Origin: an uncultured Porphyromonadaceae bacterium
Lineage (GTDB): Bacteria; Bacteroidota; Bacteroidia; Bacteroidales; Muribaculaceae
Assembly: GCA_937921035.1 (NCBI GenBank)
Contig: CALEUL010000051.1
Location: 6,945-70,944, forward strand
Length of the DNA: 64,000 nucleotides
Direction: 5' to 3'
Part shown: positions 35,351-45,358 of the stretch, piece after piece
How the letters are laid out: each line of letters opens with the position of its first letter
How positions within the stretch are numbered: the stretch's first letter is position 1
Position numbers and translations under genes: made by a program
The notes under the pieces: generated by a model
What the model saw: the letters and a program-made list of their open reading frames with translations, nothing else
Told to the model about the DNA's origin: nothing
The model's database searches: none

Positions 35351-38236
35351 TTATGCTTTTGCCACAGCGGCTTTCTTGCGACGGGCGTCGGCGAGGTAAG
35401 CAACGGGGCAGGCTACGTAGATGGTAGCGAATGTACCGATGATTACACCGAAGGTCATTGCAAAGATGAAGCTGCGGATGGAATCGCCGCCAAGAATGAA
35501 GATGCACAGCAGCACGAGCAGTGTAGAAGCCGATGTCATGATTGTACGGCTAAGTGTGCTGTTGATGGACTTATTGATGGTGGTGAAGAAATCCTGTTTG
35601 GGATAAAGGGCGGTGTTCTCGCGCACACGGTCGAATACAACCACTGTATCGTTAATCTGATAACCGATTACCGTAAGGATTGCCGCGATGAACGTCTGAT
35701 CTACTTCCATTGCGAAGGGCAGCACGCCGTAGAACATCGAATAGAAACCGATGATGAAGAAAGCAGTGAACGCTACGGCAGCGAGTGCGCCAAGAGAGAA
35801 TGCCACGTTGCGGAAGCGGAGGAGAATGTAGAGGAACATGGCCATGAGGGCGATTGCAACGGCGATGTATGCGTCGGTGCGCATGTCGTCGGCCACAGAA
35901 GGACCTACTTTCTGCGAGCTTACGATACCCTGGGATGCGTCGGTGGTGGAGAACTCGGCGGGAGTCATGCCTTCGCGCAGATAGGGTTTCAGAGCCTGGT
36001 AGAGCTTATCGGTGATTTCGCGTTCGGTATCGGCCTGTTCATCGTTAATCTTGTAGTTGGTGGAAACACGCACCTGGTTGGAGCTTTCGATTGTAATAAC
36101 CGAGGTGGATGCGCCGGGGAACTGCTGAGCGAGTACACCCTGCAGCTCTGTGGTGCTTACGGGTTTCTCGAACTTAACGATGTAGTTACGGCCGCCGGAG
36201 AAGTCGATACCCTGATTGAGGCCGCGGGCGAACAGCGATATAACAACGATTACCACAATAGCCAATACAACGGTGAAGCTGATTTTACGCTGGGCAAGGA
36301 AGTTGATGTTCGGGCTAACGAACAGCTTGCGTGCGAGGGATGTGGAGAATGTAAGCTTGTTGAACGCCTTGGTCTTTGCATACCAGAGGAAGAACAGACG
36401 GCTCAGATATACTGCTGTGAAGAACGAGCATACAAGACCGATGATAAGGGTTGTAGCGAAGCCCTTGATAGGACCTGTACCGAACAGCAGGAGGATTACG
36501 CCGGTAATAACCGATGTAAGGTTGGAGTCGAAGATAGCGGAGAATGCATTGCTGTAACCGTCGGCAAGTGCGTTGCGCACGTTCTTGCCGGCGCGAAGCT
36601 CTTCTTTGGTACGCTCGAAGATCAGCACGTTGGCGTCGACAGCCATACCGAGCGACAGCACGATACCGGCGATACCGCTCATGGTGAGCACGGCCTGGAA
36701 CGATGCCAGAATACCGATTGTGAAGAAGAGGTTGCACAACAGGCAGACGTTGGCGATGAGTCCGGGGATAACGCCATAGAAGCCCATCATGAAAATCATG
36801 AGGAGAACAAGAGCCACAATGAACGATACAAAACCGTCGTGGATTGCCTGTTTACCCAGCGAAGGACCAACAACCATATCGGAAATGATATGAACCTTGG
36901 CGTCCATCTTACCGGACTTAAGCACGTTGGCAAGGTCTCGGGCTTCTTCGATGGAGAAGTCGCCTGTGATGGAGGACTGTCCGCCTTCGATCTTGTCGTT
37001 CACATTAGGAGCGGAGTAAACCTTGTCGTCGAGGACGATGGCAACCTGTTTGCCTACGTTCTGACCGGTGATACGGGCCCAGTTACGTGCGCCTTCGGCG
37101 TTCATGCGCATCGAAACCTCGTTGCCGCGAAGCTGGTCGTAGTTGGACGATGCGTCGCTCACAGCCTTGCCGTCGAGGGCGGGTTTGCCGCCGTTGGCGC
37201 GGAGGGCGTAGAGAGCGAAGCCGAAGTTATGCTCGTTGTTTTTCTCGTCGACACGTACGGTAGGCTTAACAGCCCAGCGGAGACGAAGGTCGGAGGGAAG
37301 GATGCTCTTAGCCGCAGATGTGGCAAGAATCGCGTCAATGGCCGACATTGCCTTTGCATCGGCAGCGTAGCCTACTGTTGCGCCATAGCCAGCACCCTGC
37401 TGAAGGAGTGCCATCAGAGGAGCAACGTTAACGGTGGTGTCGTTGGCAAGACGGTTTATGAGAGTGCTGAAAGAGTTTGAAAGCTCTTCGGCACGGTATG
37501 TCTCGTAGAATTCGAGGTTGGCGGAACGCTGCAGAAGGTCGCGTACACGCTCGTGGTCCTTAACGCCGGGGAGTTCCAGAAGAATCTGGCCGTCCTTACC
37601 CTGAAGTACCTGGATGTTGGGCGAAACAACGCCGAACTGGTCGATACGGTTGCGGAGGACGTTAGTTGCGGAGTTATCCACGCGGTCCTTAACCTGGCTT
37701 TTGAGTGTGGCGCGTACAGCGTCGTCGCTCATACCGGAGGAAATAACATCCTGGAAGAGGACCGAGAAGTCGGCCTGAGGTTTGGCCTGACGATAGAGCT
37801 GAACAAAACTGCTTACGAAATCATCGCTCTGGTGGCTTGTAACCATTTTGTTGGCACCGGCCAAAGCAGCTTCGAAAGTGGAGTCCGTTGCACCCGATTT
37901 CATCGAGCGGAGCATGTCGGGCATATCCACCTGAAGGATTACGTTCATACCGCCTTTAAGGTCAAGGCCGAGGCCTACGCCCCATTTGCGGACATCATTG
38001 AGTTTGTAGTAGCCTAGATACACTTTCTTGTCGCCGAGCGAATCCATGTAGTGTTTGTAGGCCTGGTTGTAGGCTGCGTCGTCGTTGTCGCCGGATTCTA
38101 CGAGGGCATATTCGGCTGCCTTACTCTCGTACTTGTTCGAAATGAACGTGAACGAAAGATAGAACAGACAAACCAGCACCAAGAAAACGGCAATCACACC
38201 TGCTACGATGCTACCTAATTTTCCATTGCTTTGCAT
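35351..38236 (-). CDS. secDF: Fused protein translocase SecD-SecF
   Basis: 961 aa proton-driven accessory translocase that pulls proteins out of SecYEG. The SecD half has one N-terminal helix, a large periplasmic domain (GLGLDLKGGMNVILQVDMPD near residue 90) and helices around MAVDANVLIFERTKEELRAG. The SecF half starts near residue 625 (ISFTVVLAIVVIVVI; GIDFSGGRNYIVKFE) and ends with VVVFDRVRENTALY and helices to the C-terminus. Fusion of SecD and SecF is standard in Bacteroidetes. TATATTTG (minus, 38293-38300) is a likely -7 box. Confidence 0.95.
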   Translation of the reverse strand: MQSNGKLGSIVAGVIAVFLVLVCLFYLSFTFISNKYESKAAEYALVESGDNDDAAYNQAYKHYMDSLGDKKVYLGYYKLNDVRKWGVGLGLDLKGGMNVILQVDMPDMLRSMKSGATDSTFEAALAGANKMVTSHQSDDFVSSFVQLYRQAKPQADFSVLFQDVISSGMSDDAVRATLKSQVKDRVDNSATNVLRNRIDQFGVVSPNIQVLQGKDGQILLELPGVKDHERVRDLLQRSANLEFYETYRAEELSNSFSTLINRLANDTTVNVAPLMALLQQGAGYGATVGYAADAKAMSAIDAILATSAAKSILPSDLRLRWAVKPTVRVDEKNNEHNFGFALYALRANGGKPALDGKAVSDASSNYDQLRGNEVSMRMNAEGARNWARITGQNVGKQVAIVLDDKVYSAPNVNDKIEGGQSSITGDFSIEEARDLANVLKSGKMDAKVHIISDMVVGPSLGKQAIHDGFVSFIVALVLLMIFMMGFYGVIPGLIANVCLLCNLFFTIGILASFQAVLTMSGIAGIVLSLGMAVDANVLIFERTKEELRAGKNVRNALADGYSNAFSAIFDSNLTSVITGVILLLFGTGPIKGFATTLIIGLVCSFFTAVYLSRLFFLWYAKTKAFNKLTFSTSLARKLFVSPNINFLAQRKISFTVVLAIVVIVVISLFARGLNQGIDFSGGRNYIVKFEKPVSTTELQGVLAQQFPGASTSVITIESSNQVRVSTNYKINDEQADTEREITDKLYQALKPYLREGMTPAEFSTTDASQGIVSSQKVGPSVADDMRTDAYIAVAIALMAMFLYILLRFRNVAFSLGALAAVAFTAFFIIGFYSMFYGVLPFAMEVDQTFIAAILTVIGYQINDTVVVFDRVRENTALYPKQDFFTTINKSINSTLSRTIMTSASTLLVLLCIFILGGDSIRSFIFAMTFGVIIGTFATIYVACPVAYLADARRKKAAVAKA

Positions 38237-38292
38237 GTAGGTTTATGGTTTAATTATTAATGATTTTGTTGCAAGTTTTGAATTCAGTTTGC

Positions 38293-38300
38293 AAATATAC
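38293..38300 (-). promoter_or_regulatory. -7 box of secDF
   Basis: TATATTTG on the minus strand, 57 bp above the secDF ATG. The nearest TTTG is only 12 nt upstream of it, so the -33 element is uncertain. Confidence 0.5.
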
Positions 38301-38420
38301 GTATAATTCTACAAAATGGAGACATACGCGGGGCGTTTTTTTTAATTTAAAGGCTCCCAGAGGCGGAAATCGGGGCCAATCAAGCCTTCTGTTCTCGCTT
38401 ACTGAAGCATATTCCCGCGT

Positions 38421-39554
38421 TTAAATTTGTGCCAGCCTTACAATCTGCTCTGCCGTAGCGGCCACGTTTCGGCGGGCCGCCTCGGCTTTCATGGCCTCGG
38501 CAAGGGCGCACGGGCCGGGAACAACAGGGAATACTGCCCGGAATCCTGCGTCTGTCAGACTGTCGTATGCACTCACGGCACCTCCTATTGCAACAACGGG
38601 AATATGCCGGCGCAGACCGCGCTGCAGCACTCCGTATGGCGTTTTGCCGTGAATGGTCTGTCTGTCGAGGCGTCCCTCGCCGGTAATTATCATATCGGCG
38701 CCGGCAATTATATCGTCGAAGTGTATCGCATCCAGCATAAGTTCTATGCCCGGTTTTAGCGTGGCATTGAAAAAAGCGGCGAAACAGGCGCCGAGGCCAC
38801 CGGCGGCTCCGGCCCCCGGCATCGAGGAAACATCGCGGCCTACGGTTTGCTGTATCACACTGGCATAGTTCCGCAAACCATCGTCAAGGCGTTTCACAGC
38901 TGCCTCGTCGGCACCCTTCTGTGGAGCGAACACATACGCTGCCCCATCAGGACCGAAGAGCGGATTGTCGACATCGCACGCTATCAGGAATTCGGCATCG
39001 CGGGCGCGGCGGTCCATACCGCGTAAGTCTATGGTATGTATCTCACCGAGGGCCTCGCCACAGGGGTTCAGTTCTGTGCCGCGGGCGTCGAGAAACCGCA
39101 CGCCCAACGCGTTCAGCAGACCCATGCCGCCGTCGTTGGTGGCACTTCCGCCTATTCCCATCAATATGGCGGTGCAGCCACGGTCGAGCGCATCTTTTAT
39201 CATCTGCCCGACGCCGTAAGTACTGGTATATAGCGGATTGCGTTGCTGTTCAGGAATAAGAGTCAGCCCTGAAGCCTGAGCCATTTCAATAATGGCCATA
39301 TGCCCGTCGCCCGACATGCCGTAGGAGGCGTCGACGGTATCTTCAAGCGGCCCGCGTACCCGGCAGCTTACGTAGGTGCCTTCAAGGCCAGAGACAAGAG
39401 CCTGCACCGTGCCTTCGCCACCATCGGCAACGGCAACTATGCGGGTCTCAACCGAAGGGCAAGCCCTATGTATGCCTTCTGCCACGGCCACACCGACATC
39501 CTCGGACGAAAGCGACCCTTTGAAAGAGTCGCACGCAATCACAATTATTTTCAT
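38421..39554 (-). CDS. Glycerate kinase (GlxK/GarK family)
   Basis: 377 aa enzyme that phosphorylates D-glycerate. The N-terminus IACDSFKGSLSSEDV carries the conserved DSFKGS. ADGGEGT, GIGGSATNDGGMG (about residue 130) and ITGEGRLDRQTIHGKTPYGV (about residue 285) are family motifs for substrate and nucleotide binding. It starts 14 bp after the outer-membrane barrel gene and closes the seven-gene run that begins at 47832. Whether the product is 2- or 3-phosphoglycerate cannot be read from sequence. Confidence 0.92.
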   Translation of the reverse strand: MKIIVIACDSFKGSLSSEDVGVAVAEGIHRACPSVETRIVAVADGGEGTVQALVSGLEGTYVSCRVRGPLEDTVDASYGMSGDGHMAIIEMAQASGLTLIPEQQRNPLYTSTYGVGQMIKDALDRGCTAILMGIGGSATNDGGMGLLNALGVRFLDARGTELNPCGEALGEIHTIDLRGMDRRARDAEFLIACDVDNPLFGPDGAAYVFAPQKGADEAAVKRLDDGLRNYASVIQQTVGRDVSSMPGAGAAGGLGACFAAFFNATLKPGIELMLDAIHFDDIIAGADMIITGEGRLDRQTIHGKTPYGVLQRGLRRHIPVVAIGGAVSAYDSLTDAGFRAVFPVVPGPCALAEAMKAEAARRNVAATAEQIVRLAQI

Positions 39555-39568
39555 GGTACGGTATTGTA

Positions 39569-41167
39569 TCAGAAACGGAAGTCAAGGCCAAGGAGACCTC
39601 TTACGCCGGGTCCTGACAGGCCGGGAATAATCTGAGGACGGCTATTGAGCACATTATCGATGCTCGCAAACAGCGACAGATTGCTGCACAGTTTCCATGT
39701 ACCGTGCAATTCGAGTTCACAGGCATCGCCGAGGCTTTGATTTCTCGTCGACACCATATCCAAGTATCTGCGTCCGGAGCGGAGGGTGTATCGCAATCCG
39801 GCGCTCCACTCACGGCAGATGTGGAGATCGGCGCGGGCATCGAGAGTGAACTTGGGTCTGTCAAAATAGGGAAGGTCATCATCGGTAATATTATCCGGAC
39901 CAGTTGAAAGGCGCAGCGAGGCATCAAGAAGTTCGTTACGCTTGTATTTTAACTCGGCACCGAGAATCCAGCCCTTTACATCGCTCTGCGTGCATGCATA
40001 TCGCACTCCGGTATAAGCCGGTAGCAACATGTTGTTCATTCGGGCATATCCGGCAAAAATATCTGCCGAAAAACCGCCAAAATCTCCCAGACGCACGCCG
40101 GCTTTCACATTGTACGGCGAATGAGAAGGCGCGAAAGCACTTTCTTCCACAGCGAAGGGCGAATAAGCATAGAGGCGTGCAACGGTGTTGAGCCGAGTGC
40201 CGCCCGTGGCGCGAAGATATAGCCCTGCAACCGGGGCTATATTCCAGCGGGCGCTCACATCGGGCGCCACGTGGAACCCGCTGCCGGGCACGGAAATACC
40301 AAAATCCATGCGCACACCGATATTAAACTCCACATTATCTTTGCGATATGCAAGACGAGGCGTGAGTGTAACGAGCCACTCCGAATCGGGACCGTCGAGA
40401 TACTTCGCCCCGAAATCGGCACCACCCCAAAGCAAAGAGTCCAGCCGCGAAAGCACATTCACTCCAAACGATGTAAGCTGCTGACTGATATGACGGTGCG
40501 AAGGGCTTTCGGAAAAATTGCTGTTGATGAATCCGTAGCGCAGCCACGCGTCCAAGCGCACGCCAGAAGTGTAGCGCGCAAGCATGGCGCCTGCGTTGCC
40601 GTAGTTCATTGTGCGGCGGGCAAAAGGCAGTTTCGTGGGATTGTGGGCAAAATCGGCATCGGCGCTTAGCACATATCCGTTGCTGAACATGTGCGAACCA
40701 TATAGCGACGCCCGCAGCAGATTGCTGCGCACGGTATGGTCCGAAAACTTATCTTTATAAGTGTATCCCTCGAAGCCGACCGATGCACCGGCCTGCGTGG
40801 CGGCGGTATTCACAATACGGTAGCCTACCTGCGCCGCTGCATTGTAGGCGGGAAAATATCCGGCCCACACGTAGCCCGGAAGGGTATCTGGTTCCGCGAG
40901 CCCCGTATATACCGGTGGCCGGGAGTAATCCACAATCGGCTTATAATCGACATACTCGCTGTAATCGGCGGCGGGTAGGGAGAAATCGGGCGCCGGAGCA
41001 GCCAAAAGCGCCGGTGTTACACTTTTGAGAGGCGATGCCGCCGGCAGAGATGTATCCACGGTGCGGTCAACGACAACCTCGGTACTCATATCCTGCGCGG
41101 TTGCAATCGGCGCCGCGAGCACAAGCGCCACGATGGGCAAGAACCTCAATATATTATTTTTCAGCAT
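39569..41167 (-). CDS. TonB-dependent-receptor-like outer-membrane barrel without a plug
   Basis: 532 aa with signal peptide (MLKNNILRFLPIVALVLAAP). It has a Pro/Ala-rich periplasmic stretch to about residue 100, then antiparallel strands ending RGLLGLDFRF with a C-terminal Phe. No plug domain or TonB box is visible, so it is a barrel related to TonB receptors rather than a full transporter. Its start overlaps the end of the TPR gene by 14 bp, which suggests coupled translation and a joint role at the envelope. Function unknown. Confidence 0.75.
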   Translation of the reverse strand: MLKNNILRFLPIVALVLAAPIATAQDMSTEVVVDRTVDTSLPAASPLKSVTPALLAAPAPDFSLPAADYSEYVDYKPIVDYSRPPVYTGLAEPDTLPGYVWAGYFPAYNAAAQVGYRIVNTAATQAGASVGFEGYTYKDKFSDHTVRSNLLRASLYGSHMFSNGYVLSADADFAHNPTKLPFARRTMNYGNAGAMLARYTSGVRLDAWLRYGFINSNFSESPSHRHISQQLTSFGVNVLSRLDSLLWGGADFGAKYLDGPDSEWLVTLTPRLAYRKDNVEFNIGVRMDFGISVPGSGFHVAPDVSARWNIAPVAGLYLRATGGTRLNTVARLYAYSPFAVEESAFAPSHSPYNVKAGVRLGDFGGFSADIFAGYARMNNMLLPAYTGVRYACTQSDVKGWILGAELKYKRNELLDASLRLSTGPDNITDDDLPYFDRPKFTLDARADLHICREWSAGLRYTLRSGRRYLDMVSTRNQSLGDACELELHGTWKLCSNLSLFASIDNVLNSRPQIIPGLSGPGVRGLLGLDFRF

Positions 41168-44111
41168 TCTTCGACATTGTTTTTAATCGTTCCTCAATCA
41201 TGGTCTCGATATCGGTTTCCTTACCGGGATAATTGTCGCGCAAAGCCTCGAGGTACTCGCGCGCCTCGAATTCCTTGCCGTCGGCCTTGTATATATCGCT
41301 CAGTAATATAAAACCGCGGGCAACCCAATATGCGTGCGGCGAGCCTGATTCCACAAATTTCTGCGCAGCCTCGCGCGCCTTTGCAAGCTTACCGGTAGCA
41401 AACAGGGCTTCGGCGGCGCGATAGGCGCTCTTGGATCCGTTCAGGTCGGAAGTATTAGAAGCCATAGCCTGCCATATCTCAAGCGCTGCGTCGGTCTTGC
41501 CGTCGGCGTCGAGCGCACATGCCTTTACATAACGGGCCTCAGATACAAGCGCCGGAGAAGCGTGCGAGGCAATAATCTCGTCGGCTTTCGCGATGGCGGC
41601 CTCGTTCTCGCCCATGTCGCGACGCGCCCGCATAATGCCTGCTCGGGCCTCGGCCAGGCGGTCGCTGTCGGCGGTACGCCGTTCTATTTCCTCCCACAGC
41701 TTTATGGCCTCTGGGAGACTGTCCTTCTTATAGCAGACTTCGGCCAACACGACCATCGCAGGTTCAGCGGCACGGCTGTCGGGATACTGCTCCACTATCC
41801 GGCGCGCCACCGTTTCGCTTCCGGCGGTATTTCCCTTGCCTGCGGCGCTCTCCAGCATAGCCGCAAGCAAATCGGGGTTATGGGGGGAGGAAGGATAGTC
41901 GCTTATAAATTTTTCTATCGCGCTGGAATCGCCATTACGGCGGAAACGGTTAAGCGCTGTGGTATAGCTTATCTCCTCAGCCTCGGCAGAATCCACGGCA
42001 GGAGCGTTGCCGACCGACTGTACGAAGGCGAGATATTCATCGCCGTTGCCATCTTCCATATAAAGATTCTTCAACAGCTTTGAAGCCTGAGCGGCCTCCT
42101 CGGATGTCGGATACTTGCTTATGAGTGTGCGGTATGCCTCGAAAGCCTCTGCACGGCGCTTCATGTCTATCAGCGTCATGCCCATCTGAATATAGGCGCG
42201 ACGTCCCGCCGAGGTAGTGGGATAGTCGCGGATAAGGCTACGGTATGTTTCCACGGCATCGGAGTTTCGCCCGAGGCTGATCTGTGCCTGCGATGTCTCC
42301 AGCAGGGCGTCAGGCAAAAGTTTCGACTTGGGATAACTGCGGCGGAACTGCGCGAGAGCCTGCAGTTTACCCTCGTAGTCGCGCATATACCCCAGCATAC
42401 GGGCTTTGTCGAGCAGAGCGCCGTCGCCATTGGCGGCATTGGTTTCCTGCGCATCGCCATAATAATCGGCAGCTGCAGCGAAATCGTCGGAAGCATAACG
42501 CAGGTCTCCCAGACGCTTAAGCACATCGGCGCGCATTTCCTCCGAAAGCTCGCCGGCAGCAAGGCTCCGGAATATTTTTTCGGATTCAGCGGCACGGCCG
42601 CAGGAATAGAGGGCGTAAGCCAGTCCGTACTGCGCCACAGTTCGGTTCTGCCCGTTGCGGGCACGGTCGAGATAGCTGCGGAAGCAGTCGGCTGCTTCGG
42701 GATTGCGTCCGCGCGCCGCAAGAATTTGTCCGCGCAGAAGGCTTATTTCGGCAGCAAGTTCCACCGAATTTCCTTTTATGCCCGTAGCCCCGGAGATATA
42801 TTTGTCGGCACTTTCCATATCGCCCTGATTCATCGCCTGCCATGCCAGTGCGTAAAGCGCCCGCTGCTTTATAGCCAGCTCGGGGACGCCGGGAGATGAG
42901 ATGCGGCCAATACGTTCCAAAGCGGCGGCATAGTTCTTGTCGGCAAGATAACCTTCGGCAAGACAAGCGGCCACACGCGATGTATAGGGACCGTCGGGGT
43001 ACTGTTTCAGAAAATCCTCGAGCATATCTACCGATGATTTGAAGGGCAGCGATGCTCCGGCCATACTTGCCACGGCATAGTTATACATGGCAGCCTCGCG
43101 CACCGCAGGGTCGCTATCGTCGGAGGCCGCCTTGTCCAGTGCGAGCAGAGCAGCCGAATAATCGCCCTGCTGCATAAGCGCCTGGCCGATATAAAGATAT
43201 GCCGACTGGCGGAGCGCACCATCGGCCTTTTCGACCACCGGATTAAGATTTTTCAGAGCTGCATCGATGTCGCCGTTCTCGTAATCGGCCACGCCGACTA
43301 TATACTGCGCCGACGGCACCGGATTGTTACACATCTTCAAATATTTGCGTAGTTCTGCCACACCCTCAGACTGCTTGCCTGTACGGCAAAGCGCCTCGCC
43401 GGCCACACGTGTCATTTCGGGACGGTCTGCGGCACTGCCCTGCTTTAGAATCTGGCGCGCCGCACTCAGAGCCTTCTGCCACTGCCCCCGCGCAAAATCT
43501 ATCTGCGCCATATAATAAGGTACGCGCACGCCCGGCGCGCGCGACGTATTAACATTGGCAAACTCGGCGGCAGCCTTGTCGTACTGCCCGGCATCAAAAG
43601 CCTTTACACCAAGATAAAAGCAAGCGTCGGAGCGCACCGACGGCTCTGAGGAAGCCTCGCTGAGCAATTTTTCGGCCAGAACATTGTCGCCGCACTCGAA
43701 GGCGCACACACCGCAACGGTATGCTACAGCTGCACTTTCGGCAGACGAGAGCGCACTACGGTCCAGCTCTATATATTCAGAAAGCGCGGCCTTGTAGTCG
43801 CCTGCGGCAAAAAGGCAGTCCGCAGCTCCAGCTGCCGCAGCGACGTACAACGGCGAGGCGACGTCGCGCGAGCACAATTTCATGAATTCGCTGCGAGCCA
43901 GAGCATATTGTCCTTCGGCAAACAGAGAGCGGGCACGCAGCCACAGGTCCTTGCTTTGCCGAGATGCGTCGGCAGCGCCAAGCGCATCATTCAAAGTAAG
44001 CATCAGCTCTCCTCGGGCACGGGCGCCGTCGGGCGCGGGCGCCACAAGCTGTGCGCCGCCAATCAGCGGCACAGCAAACAGTACAACGGCAGATATAATT
44101 TTCTTTTTCAT
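41154..44111 (-). CDS. Large periplasmic tetratricopeptide-repeat protein
   Basis: 985 aa with signal peptide (MKKKIISAVVLFAVPLIGGA). Almost the whole chain consists of TPR-like helical pairs, for example FAEGQYALARSEFMKLCSRD, AGQYDKAAAEFANV and LGRNSDAVETYRSLIRDYP. Such proteins scaffold envelope complexes. Together with the overlapping barrel gene downstream it forms a Bacteroidetes-specific pair of unknown role, perhaps outer-membrane assembly or secretion. That role is inferred only from the neighbourhood. Confidence 0.82.
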   Translation of the reverse strand: MKKKIISAVVLFAVPLIGGAQLVAPAPDGARARGELMLTLNDALGAADASRQSKDLWLRARSLFAEGQYALARSEFMKLCSRDVASPLYVAAAAGAADCLFAAGDYKAALSEYIELDRSALSSAESAAVAYRCGVCAFECGDNVLAEKLLSEASSEPSVRSDACFYLGVKAFDAGQYDKAAAEFANVNTSRAPGVRVPYYMAQIDFARGQWQKALSAARQILKQGSAADRPEMTRVAGEALCRTGKQSEGVAELRKYLKMCNNPVPSAQYIVGVADYENGDIDAALKNLNPVVEKADGALRQSAYLYIGQALMQQGDYSAALLALDKAASDDSDPAVREAAMYNYAVASMAGASLPFKSSVDMLEDFLKQYPDGPYTSRVAACLAEGYLADKNYAAALERIGRISSPGVPELAIKQRALYALAWQAMNQGDMESADKYISGATGIKGNSVELAAEISLLRGQILAARGRNPEAADCFRSYLDRARNGQNRTVAQYGLAYALYSCGRAAESEKIFRSLAAGELSEEMRADVLKRLGDLRYASDDFAAAADYYGDAQETNAANGDGALLDKARMLGYMRDYEGKLQALAQFRRSYPKSKLLPDALLETSQAQISLGRNSDAVETYRSLIRDYPTTSAGRRAYIQMGMTLIDMKRRAEAFEAYRTLISKYPTSEEAAQASKLLKNLYMEDGNGDEYLAFVQSVGNAPAVDSAEAEEISYTTALNRFRRNGDSSAIEKFISDYPSSPHNPDLLAAMLESAAGKGNTAGSETVARRIVEQYPDSRAAEPAMVVLAEVCYKKDSLPEAIKLWEEIERRTADSDRLAEARAGIMRARRDMGENEAAIAKADEIIASHASPALVSEARYVKACALDADGKTDAALEIWQAMASNTSDLNGSKSAYRAAEALFATGKLAKAREAAQKFVESGSPHAYWVARGFILLSDIYKADGKEFEAREYLEALRDNYPGKETDIETMIEERLKTMSKNAEK

Positions 44112-44142
44112 AAGACTATAATTGTTTACGCCGCCACAACGG

Positions 44143-44946
44143 TTATCCGCGCAGAGCTACCACAAGTCTGCAAACGCCGAATATGGCGGCCATCAGCAGT
44201 ACTATCAGCGCCGAACACGGCACATTGACGAGCGTAGAGAGAAACAGGCCGCCCAGCGATGCAAGCAGCGAGAAACACACGGAACAGAGCATTACCGACA
44301 CATAGCGGTGTGTAAAAATCTCGGCTGTGATAATAGGCAGCGACATCATGGACATAAGCATCATTATACCGGCCAGGCGGATGGTGAGCACTATGGCTAT
44401 GGCCACGAATACCGTCATGGCATACGATACCGCACGCACAGGCAGACCGCAGACGGTGGCAAAATCGCGATCGAAAGCAGTGGCCACAATCGTACGCCCC
44501 TGCCATACGAAGAAAGCGGCGAGGATGGCCGTGAAAACACCTATAGCCCAAAGATCGGCGCGCGATATGGTAAGGATGTTACCGAACAGAAAAGCGTTCA
44601 GTTCAGGCACATACCCGGGTGTAAGGAAAACAAAAAGCACGCCCAAGGCCATTCCGAGACCCCATATCACGGCGATAGCGGAATCCTCGCGCAGGCTGAA
44701 CCGGCGCGACATCCATTCCACACCCACACCGGAGCATACGGCAAAAACACCTGCCATAAATACGGGACTGACACCCAGATAATATCCCAGGCCGAGGCCG
44801 CCGAAGCACGCATGCGTTATACCGCCGCTGATTGCCACCATGCGGCGTGTTATTATATATGTGCCGATTATGGCCGAGCACAGACCTATAAGAATTACGC
44901 CTACAAGGGCGTTGAGAAAAAAATCGTAATGCAGATATTCAAACAT
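44143..44946 (-). CDS. ZnuB-like metal ABC transporter permease
   Basis: 267 aa with about eight hydrophobic helices. It belongs to the Zn/Mn/Fe permease family (ABC-3), shown by AISGGITHACFGGLGLGYYL near residue 38 and RLAGIMMLMSMMSLPIITAE near residue 188. It should move metal ions inward with an ATPase and a substrate-binding protein, but neither is encoded nearby. Its start overlaps the preceding 139 aa gene by 8 bp. The metal is not identifiable from sequence, though Zn2+ is most common. Confidence 0.85.
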   Translation of the reverse strand: MFEYLHYDFFLNALVGVILIGLCSAIIGTYIITRRMVAISGGITHACFGGLGLGYYLGVSPVFMAGVFAVCSGVGVEWMSRRFSLREDSAIAVIWGLGMALGVLFVFLTPGYVPELNAFLFGNILTISRADLWAIGVFTAILAAFFVWQGRTIVATAFDRDFATVCGLPVRAVSYAMTVFVAIAIVLTIRLAGIMMLMSMMSLPIITAEIFTHRYVSVMLCSVCFSLLASLGGLFLSTLVNVPCSALIVLLMAAIFGVCRLVVALRG

Positions 44947-45358
44947 TTGCTGTACGGGCCTGACGGGCCTCTGCTACTATCATTATCAGTTCGTCGCGTA
45001 CGGCAGTGGGCAGGTTTATGCCACGCAGCTGCACGCTTCGTGCCCAGCCGGCGATATCGTCCGGGCGCATGGTAAGGAGAACATCGCGGAACTCCTCGAT
45101 TTCCCCGTCGGAGTACTCGTCGGCTCCGCGTCCTGCAAAGCGGTCGAGCTCCTCGTCGTCATAATATTCTATCTCTTTTGAAACGGCCGCAAGAAGCGAA
45201 TCCTTCTCACATGTTATGTGCATGCCGCAGCATTCCTCGTTTTCGGGTTCGGCAGCCTCCTCCGGCTGCGCGTTGCGCGCACGCCAACGGCGCTCGTGGA
45301 GCCATAGTACAAGCCCCACAAGAACTATCGACACAAGGATTATCAGCGCTACTTTCAT
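44939..45358 (-). CDS. Membrane-anchored protein with a CCGxHxxC motif
   Basis: 139 aa from ATG 45358. A longer open frame runs back inside aroA and is rejected. One N-terminal helix (MKVALIILVSIVLVGLVLWL) is followed by an acidic linker and the motif EECCGMHITCEKDSLL (about residues 41-56), whose Cys and His look metal-binding. The rest is helical and acidic (YYDDEELDRFAGRG). It overlaps the aroA stop by ATGA and the permease start by 8 bp, so all three are translationally coupled. I do not recognise a characterised family; a metal-handling partner of the permease is inference. Confidence 0.72.
   Translation of the reverse strand: MKVALIILVSIVLVGLVLWLHERRWRARNAQPEEAAEPENEECCGMHITCEKDSLLAAVSKEIEYYDDEELDRFAGRGADEYSDGEIEEFRDVLLTMRPDDIAGWARSVQLRGINLPTAVRDELIMIVAEARQARTANV

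Noticed and set aside
35333..37480. Long plus-strand open frame (715 codons) opposite secDF
   Set aside because: secDF motifs are clear on the other strand, and this frame is Cys/His/Gly-rich with no domain, as expected of a shadow.
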